DNA from: Brachypodium distachyon
Taxonomy: Eukaryota > Streptophyta > Magnoliopsida > Poales > Poaceae
Length of the DNA: 64,000 nt
Direction of reading: 5' to 3'
Assembly: GCF_000005505.3 (NCBI RefSeq)
Contig: NC_016131.3
Span: forward strand, 22,341,501 to 22,405,500
In this document: positions 56,565-64,000 of the stretch, piece after piece
Position numbering within the stretch: position 1 is the stretch's first letter
How the letters are laid out: every line of letters begins with the position of its first letter
Notes under the pieces: generated by a model
What the model was told of the DNA's origin: nothing
Database searches by the model: none
The model's input: only the letters and a program-made list of their open reading frames with translations
Program-made: the position numbers and the translations under genes

Positions 56565-57655
56565 CTGAAAGAGAAGAAGATTTGCGTTGCTTAGTCCAAA
56601 ATCCGGCCTCTGTCGAATCAATGGGCAACGGAGGAGAAGCTAGATGGATCGATGGAAGGGAATTATATATCACTTCATCATTCGATCGAGTTAATTACCT
56701 TGAGAGGCAGAGGTGGCTTGTAGGGTTTTTTTGGAAGCTTTTTTTGGTCCGCACCTCCCGAATCGACTACTTGCAACACGATCAGATGGCCTGACCTGAG
56801 TACGTGGCCTGGTATATATCATCCTAGCGTACGTGATGAACCAGGAGTCGGAGCGCCAATCGGAGTTGGGCTGAAATACTTGCTTTCCGAATCCAATACG
56901 ATCTCAAATTCTCCTCTCCTCGACCAAACGACGGAGAAGCAAAATCCCCCCGATCCGGATTGTTGAGAGCAGCACTGATCCAGCAGACCAACTCCACGCC
57001 GGCGACTCCAGCACAGCCGGGAACAGCAGTGAAGCACAACACCGCGAAGAACCAGGGCTCCAATACAAAATCGGCTACAGCTGAAACGGAATATACACGC
57101 TACCTCTCCCCTTCTTCTCTCCTTCTCGAGCCGGCAGAGCCAGCGGAGGGGAGAAGTAGAGACATAAATTGCCAAACATGATTCCTTCAGAAGCTGCTAT
57201 ACTACGGAAAAATTATGTCAGTTCACCGTGTTCATACATACAAGAATACAAATTGCCAAGGTTAAAGGATAACGTCCTAAAAAGAAAGTAAAGACTAGGC
57301 ACGATACTGCTAAACTCCTTATTGCCTCGACTGAATTCAGTAAATGGCTAAATGCGTAAGGATAATAGCACATCCAGCATTTTGTCTGCATCCCAGGTAG
57401 TAACATACAGCAAAAGAGTGCTGCTACATTATTAACGAGGCAACCCCACAAGGCAACTCTGCCTTGTGGAGAATTAATACTAGCGTATATACAGTCCCTA
57501 CTTTCACTCCCCAAAAAGGAAAAGTTCGGACCAGAATGCTTATCCCTGAAAATTATGCACGACACTACACTCCATCATCACCCATCCTATCTGGAACTTG
57601 TACATAGCACGAGCTAAACACCACAGATAATCTAAAGAGGAGATGCTGGGTCAGG
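56565..57655. other. TFIIE beta 5' region and RhoGAP 3' flank
   Basis: Holds the 5' UTR intron/exon and promoter of TFIIE beta (to ~56770) and the 3' UTR of the RhoGAP gene (from ~57655 leftwards). Small frames at 56819-57175 show no family motif. Confidence 0.35.
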
Positions 57656-60600
57656 TCACCTCCATACAGTCTCGTTTGCATCGGTGAATATGGGGTTGTG
57701 ATGCTCAATCAGGCACTGGATGACCTCAATGGCACTGTAGTCTGGGGGCGACATATCATCCAAGGGGATTTGTGAAGAAGCATCCACATCATCCTCATCT
57801 GCAATCATTTAAAGGAAGTATTGGATTATAACAATCAAATAAATTGGATAAAGCTTCCCTGATGAAAATGTGAAGTATAATTTGCCCCCTCTGCTCAGTG
57901 TTCACACGAAAGTCCAGATTGGATCATCTACTACGAAACCAGTTGTCTAATCCCCGTGCTTTAAGAATTGGTACAAATCAACCCTCAACAGTGGTTTTAA
58001 AAAGTGGTTTGCCACGCTAGCAAAAATCTTCCAGAACACTGCCAAACTCTCACTCTCTGCGATCAGCTTCATCCTCTCCCTTCACAACATCTCGCCCTCT
58101 CACTGCCCTTGCTCAGTCCCTCATTCTTTGCCGCCACCCACCCATCCAGTAGAGTGTCTTCCTCTATCCGTTCCACAAACATTCAGCAGCTACAATGTTG
58201 AATCAACACATGCATCATAGCAAGACCTTATTATAACATGATTTGGGACAGCTCGGTGATAGGTGTCACAAGTCTCTGGGGACTATATCACACGTGTGTA
58301 TTGGCCTTTGGATTAAGTTGGCCCCTCATCCACAGCCATGACTTTGTGATAGGTGTATTCACTTTTGCATCGGTCTCTACGGCCATAGCTTACTTGGCAA
58401 AAAAAATTCTCGAACACGCCGAGAGGCGTGTCTTTTTCATTAAGAAAGCGCAAGAAGCGCAAGTACAGGCAACAGCAAAAAACCCCGCAGGGGCCAAAAT
58501 GAAAACAAAGAAAACAGAAAAAGAAGAAATGGAGAAGAAGAAAAAAGCCTTTGGCAACTATACAAGGAGAGAACTAGGTCCAACATCCGGGGGACGCGCA
58601 TGAAGAGGGAGGCAGCCAAACTGGCTGAGGGCATGCGCGCCGGCGGCACGCCACAAGTCCGCCTCCGCTAAGATGTCTTCGACGAGCCAAGCGACCGCCG
58701 GGTTGGCCCCTTTGAAGATGCAGGCATTCCGAAGCTTCCAAATCCGCCAGAGGGAGAGATTGATAAGCTTACTTGGCAATTGAGGAAGCAGTGTTTGGTT
58801 GAGGTCATGAAGTAGAATGGAATGGTTCCAAAAAGTGAGATGGTTCTTGTGTGGTTCATAGAATATAGAAAACTGGAATGGTTCCTCAAAAGGGAATATC
58901 TTTGCTCTTATAAAAGAGCCAATTGGTGATGGCGGTCCGTCACCTCCTTTTGTTGTGAAGAAATAACCTCATCATCTTTTTCTATTGTCAAAAAAAAACA
59001 ACTGCCCCTCTCTTTCTAATGCAAACAATTAAGGGTTAATTGGATCTATGCCACTCTCTATTCCACTAGTTAGAGATATGTCATTACAAAAACTTGACTT
59101 GGAGAAATGCCACTCTAACTTTCTTATACCTCTATCAATGCCATTTTGTCCAATCCCAACACGTATATTGTCTAAATACATATAGACATAGCTCTATACG
59201 AACAGTTTTTTTTCCAATCCCAAGTCAAACAGTTCTATTCTTCTTATCCCCACGCGCTCCTCATATCACGTCCCCAATTGTACTGCTGAACATATACTGT
59301 CTAAATACGTATAGACACAGGCATAGAATTTTTTGAACTTTTATGACACCTAGAAGACTCGAACGTACTGTTGAACGTTGTAAATAGGGGTATTATGGTA
59401 AATACTGTTGTACACGCTGAAATACATGTATTTTATGAACAGTTATTGGTCTTAAGTGGATAGAATGGCATTGATAGAGATATAACAGTTAGAGTGACAT
59501 TTCTCCAAGTCAAGTTTTTGTAATGGCATATCTCCAACCGGTGAAATATACAGTGGCATAGATCCAATTAACCCAACAATTAAACCTATTTGTTCCGTTA
59601 TCAGTGATTGCGGAACCGATCATATTTTGGTCGAATGGGAAAAAAAGAGAACTAAACCTCTTGCAAAAGATTGACATGTGGATAATGTTTGTCACCAAAA
59701 TTGGAATAAGTTGGCAAGTGCCGCTAACATGTGATAGTGATTTTAATCTAATTTAGCGAGTAGTCTAATTTTTTCATCCATATAAACACATGGGTATTTA
59801 GCTAGTTCCCCTAATATGCCAAAACATCTCATTCCTTGGTTCCAAGTGGAATAGTGGTTCTAGGTGTTTGGTTAGTAGAATCATTCCATTCCATTCCTAT
59901 AGGAACATAACCTTCCGTTCCATTCCACCTCGCTCTGCAACCAAACACTACAGATGGGCAGCTATATTCACACTTAGGTATCAACATTGGATTAAGTTGA
60001 CCCCTTATTCATGCCAATAACTTTCATGGCAACAAGCACAATCTCAATTAGCATACTGAACAATTAGCATTCACAATCTTGACAACCAAATGTAGGGCAT
60101 CCAGCATGTTCCTTTGATAACATGAGTGAGCAGGTATCTTTGATAACATCAATGAAGAATAGACTTGAGGGGGAAACAAAAAAAAGCTTTTTTTTGCTTT
60201 ATAATCCTTGATTGTCTGAAATGAAACTGAAAAGTAAAATTGCATACCTAGCAGGTCCCACGTAGCGGTATTTGATGTTGTATCCACCATTTTCGGAGGT
60301 GCTTTTAGGGTGAACCTGAGATGATTCCGTAAATCTGTTCCAGAATCCCCTTGCTGCCACATGATCAAAGGTGCAAACTCCACAGCAAGGCTACGAGAGT
60401 CCATCTGCATTGGGCACCAACAAGTTTTTAAACCCGCTCAAAAGTTAACAACAGTTTTAGTACATTAGATTGAATACAGCACCTTAAAGAATAAGAACAA
60501 AAGAGATCGACTCCAGAAATATAAATAAGACCACCAAGTTTAGACAAAAAAAAAATACTCCCTCCGTTCCATAATTCTTGTCTCAAATTTGCCCCAAAAT

Positions 60601-63600
60601 GGATGTATCTATTCCTAAAAAGTGTCTAGATACATGTAATATTTCGACAAGAATTATGGAACGGAGGGAGTACTATTTATGAAAATTTACAATGTAGTCT
60701 ATCATTCCAGACCAAACTACAAGGATTATCTATTAAATTTATTTCTTTGTCCTGCTGTTTCTACTTTCAAACATTTTAGTTAAGACAGAAATGTCATCAC
60801 CAAAAAAAAAGAGAGAGTTAAGAGAGGGATGCAAATGCTTTCAGATTTATCATGTTCTCTTCAATTAAATACATCATACATGTTTATTTTCCTAATTGGA
60901 CAGGAAGTGGGTGCCAAATGAACGAACGAATTAATGCTGAAGAGCCATTTAAACCTAACCACGTAAGTAATAAATTTCCCATTGTGTTACACTGAATATG
61001 AGGTATATAAAAAGGAAATGGAAGCTCGTTGGTGATCAGAAAGGTACAATAAGCAACAGGTTTCGTGGACGGCAACATAAGAACTAGCTATTTGTGGATT
61101 AAGTGTCCAGTGCATCCTACTAAAAGTTACAGACAGTTCGTGCTGATTTGAGAGTTGGTTTAAATTATGCACAGTAGGATCTAGCTGTTAGTGTAGTTGT
61201 TGTCGAAGGAAACCAGAAAGGAACTAACCATACAACCAGAGAGGGTTGGCTGATCAAATGCCATTTCCTCAAGACATTGTAAGCAGTGCACAAGCCATAG
61301 CTAAGCACACAAGATAGAAACAGTGATAAAGCTGTTTTCCAAGGTGTTGCTCAATTGCAGTGATCCTGTTCATAAATCTATATCTAACTAATTTGAGCCT
61401 TCCTAGTTTTAGTTCCAGTGTTTTCAGTGCCCATGTCAGAGCTTGATTTCTTGGTAGTAGTCTGTAGGGGAGGATTAGATCGGGATCGATGAACGAACGC
61501 TTGGGAGACATGGAAGATAAGGTGCAGCTGCTGTATGTGAGGGCAGAGAGATGAGTTTTTCTTCTAATTCTGTCCTAACAGAACACAAAACTGGAAATAG
61601 ACTAGACAGAAGACTAAACTGGAAATAGACAAGACAGGAGACAAACTGGAAATAGACTAGGACTCCTAATAGAGTAATAACTCCCCCATCAATAGGAATT
61701 ACAACTCAAACTGGACTCTTTCCTACTCTGAATTCTTGGCTTCCTCCTGCACTGTCGTAGCTCCTGGATTTTGGGCTGCGGCTGTAGCGAGCAGTGGCCT
61801 CGACACTTATATGTTTGGCCCCACATAATAGTAACAGCCCAGGAATCAAAACCGAAACAACCAACAGAACAATACTTACTAATTAAGGGATAATTCATAC
61901 CTTGTTAAGTGATGATTTACGGCTTACTCTCAATAGCAATGCTGTAATAAATTCTAGTGTCATGTAGTTCACATTTGGAAGCTTCTTCAGTATGTTCTTA
62001 AGATCATCAATGCTAACCCTCGCATCTCTAAGCTCACCATAAAGAGCTAACGTAGTAAGTGGCTCAGGAATGCTTGCAAGGTAGCACTTGATCAATGCAG
62101 CTACGTCAATAGGGCTTACACCATCAGGCAAAGATGCACCCGAATCTGCAAACAAACAACAAACTCAGAAAAAACACAATAATGATTTGTGGCTACAAAA
62201 GTTCGAATTTGAGTTGAGTGATAATGGTACCCCTACCCTCATTATAAAGCGAAACTAATTGCTGAAGAACTTTTCTGTCACCTTCAGATCTGAACAAGTA
62301 CTCATTACTCAAACCTAATCAAATTGTTTCAGACGTCAGATCCAGGGAAATATGTAGTAAGAAACCAACTTATATGTAATTTTAGTGATTTCACCTGATA
62401 TCACTAGGTAGTCTGCACACTTTGCCAGTATCAGGGGCACAGCTTTACCAGATTGCTCTCGTTGTACAGTGGCTTCTATAGGGACACCAAAGACTGCAAA
62501 TTTACAAGGCAAAATTAGGCAATCAAAGAGTCCAAATCTCAACCACTGTTCATCAGTAGACAGAACAAGAAACATACAGAAAAACAAAAAAGAATTTGTT
62601 AACATAAGAAAAAGCAAAGAGCGAAATGCTTATCATGTAGCTATGTCTCAATGTTGACAAATGCAGAATTCAGTATGACACATAAAATTTTAGCTGCCTT
62701 AAAAACCATGACAGATGTGCATTCCAGATGATTTTGCAAGGTAACTTACCGTCAGTGCTGGCAACTCCCTGGGACAAGGAATCAGAAGAAAGTAAAATTC
62801 AGAATCCTATCACAACCACTGAGGTAATATTAGTATTACCAAAGAACAGAAGATAAATCACTTACCTTCTGCCAGCGTTCAATATTGTTCAAAATAGTTT
62901 TGCTTTTATCTGCAGTTTTTTTAGCAGCCTGCACGGAAGCACACAAAACAATATAACACGTCACACGGAGCACTTTTGGTAACACAAGGAATTAGCAAGC
63001 ATGCAAAGCCAAAACTCAAACATCTGATCCAAGGTTATGCTCTTAATTCAGGCATTTATGGTATGAAGATTTCCCTATAATGCAAGCTATGCCACAAATA
63101 CCAACAAATGTCTCCTACCTGGATCCTGGAAATGTTAATAATCAAGTTGAAAAGCTTCTCTACAAGTTCCCGCTAGTGACAATATTGCTCACTTATGAGA
63201 CTTCTAATGAAATTTATGAACATAGTTGTGCACGCTAATATGAGTCTTGATCAAAAGATTAGGTTATAAAAGCATAAACTTCGTATTTGATGGAACAATT
63301 AATAAAGAAACAATTGAACAAAGAAAAACTGGATGTAAATTTTGCCCGCCCGAAGGGTGAAGGCTCGGACCTCTTCAACTTTGACCTTTCCTACTGCAAC
63401 CTTCTCCTTCGTCTCTGAAATGCCCTTCCTCAGAATCACCCCAGTGTTGGCAGCAGCAGAAATGAAGCGTTCCTGCACGGTATCGCCTGGGGGTGGTGGC
63501 CGTTGTCTAGCATCCTGAAAGATAGCCCACCGACTCTTCACCACTGACCCAACCTTCCCTGCAACATCAGCTATATTATCCCCAGCAGATTGCCCTGCCT

Positions 63601-63932
63601 GCTTCAGTTTGAAACCTGCCCCAAAAGTATCCACACCCAACATTCAGAAATGTAGATACAAAACGGGGGGAAATAACCATCCATGTACTATGAAATCTAC
63701 ATTGATAACAAAAATATAAATGCTGTGTGATGACACAAACATAGTACTTGATGTAATTAAGAAGTACACGAAAACAGCATACTTTAAATGGCACAATTGT
63801 ACTGTCTTTTCAGGTCTAAATCCCTATATGCTAATTCCGATACGAAGACATGACATAATTGTTGCACTTACTAGATGAAGAGAAGAAATCCGTTGCCTTC
63901 TGCTGCCATCGAGGCGATTCCACTGGCGGCAT
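57656..63932 (-). CDS. RhoGAP-domain protein (At5g61530-like)
   Basis: Putative GTPase-activating protein for ROP/Rho small GTPases. Nine coding exons (minus): 63932-63872, 63615-63371, 62928-62866, 62768-62750, 62493-62395, 62314-62237, 62145-61901, 60404-60248, 57798-57656; total 1110 nt, 369 aa, frame kept. N-terminal ~125 residues: 'MPPVESPRWQQKATDFFSSS', 'FKLKQAGQSAGDNIADVAGK', 'GVILRKGISETKEKVAVGKV', a helical region specific to this plant family. RhoGAP domain ~132-345: 'VPLILAKCADYLVISGLSNE', 'YLFRSEGDRKVLQQLV' with Arg171 at the arginine-finger position, 'IDVAALIKCYLASIPEPLTT' and 'NYMTLEFITALLLRVSRKSS'. It ends 'IEHHNPIFTDANETVWR'. The acceptor-like CAG before 'GTGGTGATG' at the start suggests a 5' UTR intron reaching beyond the window. 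The donor of exon 2 (GAG|GTCCGA) is weak. The last intron (57799-60247) is full of transposons. Confidence 0.92.
58400..58787 (-). mobile_element. 5'-truncated LINE 3' end
   Basis: The minus frame 58779-58558 reads 'SLWRIWKLRNACIFKGANPA' and ends 'PPDVGPSSLLV', the C-terminal end of the zinc-binding/RNase region of plant non-LTR retrotransposons. After the stop come a T-rich 3' UTR, a short hairpin ('ACGCCTCTCGGCGTGTTCG') and an A/T run at 58400-58410. Inserted in the last intron of the RhoGAP gene, antisense to nothing else; 5' truncated. Confidence 0.65.
58789..59953. mobile_element. TIR element with AGTGTTTGGTTG ends, interrupted
   Basis: The left end 'AGTGTTTGGTTG' is matched by the complement of the right end 'CAACCAAACACT', and the sub-terminal 'AGAATGGAATGG' is loosely matched by the complement of 'CCGTTCCATTCC'. 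The ends lie ~1.16 kb apart because a Mutator-like MITE (59033-59574) sits inside. No convincing target duplication; hAT-like or PIF-like, unassigned. Confidence 0.45.
59024..59583. mobile_element. Mutator-like MITE with 9-bp target duplication
   Basis: The element spans 59033-59574 (542 bp). Its ends are ~88-bp inverted repeats starting 'GGGTTAATTGGATCTATGCC' and containing the 20-base block 'ATTACAAAAACTTGACTTGG', about 90 percent identical by eye. Perfect 9-bp direct repeats AACAATTAA lie at 59024-59032 and 59575-59583. Long ends plus 9-bp duplication are diagnostic of the Mutator superfamily. The interior is AT-rich and non-coding. Confidence 0.9.
60556..60672. mobile_element. Stowaway MITE in RhoGAP intron
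   Basis: TA-flanked, left 'CTCCCTCCGTTCCATAATTC', right complement identical over ~24 bp ('GAATTATGGAACGGAGGGAG'). The best-preserved Stowaway in the window; same family as 8394-8508, inverted. Confidence 0.93.
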
Positions 63933-64000
63933 CACCACCTGCACAACACGAGTTCAAAATCAGTTAAATACCACAGTGCACAGAAGGTAACAAGAGCAGG

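Noticed and set aside
1..64000. CRISPR arrays, bacterial operons, rRNA genes, organelle insertions, integrated virus, tRNA genes
   Set aside because: Looked for and not seen; no regularly spaced identical repeats, no rRNA core sequence, no viral protein motif. tRNA genes cannot be excluded by eye; a covariance-model scan would be decisive.

Overview
The window is nuclear DNA from a grass, most likely a pooid (wheat, barley, oat or Brachypodium group). The evidence is intron-rich plant genes, very GC-rich coding exons next to AT-rich introns, many Stowaway-type MITEs with the CTCCCTCCGT terminus, PIF/Harbinger-like and Mutator-like elements, and plant-only genes (chloroplast NDH subunit, GH10 xylanase, PSPG-type UDP-glycosyltransferases). 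I recognise no long LTR retrotransposon, so this looks like a gene-rich island: ten genes in 64 kb.

Layout. 26-2106 (-): CSN7, cut by the left edge. 2527-3752: non-autonomous element with ~150-bp inverted ends. 6334-14849 (+): VAD1-like GRAM/VASt membrane protein, 18 exons, including one GC-AG intron. 16545-20535 (+): exosome subunit RRP42. 20536-26630: intergenic DNA with LINE debris and a Stowaway. 26631-28460 (+): CBM22-GH10 endoxylanase without a signal peptide. 30322-31758 (-), 34708-36147 (-) and 45945-47432 (+): three related intronless UGTs. Two PIF/Harbinger-like elements bracket the middle UGT. 41208-42333 (+): PnsB3, a ferredoxin-like subunit of the chloroplast NDH complex, lies among the UGTs. 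50786-52501 (-): mTERF protein. 55348-56564 (-): TFIIE beta. 57656-63932 (-): RhoGAP-domain protein whose introns hold nested transposons.

The genes do not form one pathway. Most are housekeeping (protein degradation control, RNA decay, transcription, organelle expression, small-GTPase regulation). The accessory part is the UGT cluster, whose members have diverged: the first carries Asn in place of the normally conserved PSPG histidine. Exon boundaries were set by hand from splice consensus, reading-frame continuity and remembered family sequence, and the summed exons keep frame in every complete gene. I did not find a convincing new biological system. The best leads are the altered UGT, the GC-AG intron that splits the VAD1 membrane segment, and the well-bounded transposon insertions with target-site duplications.
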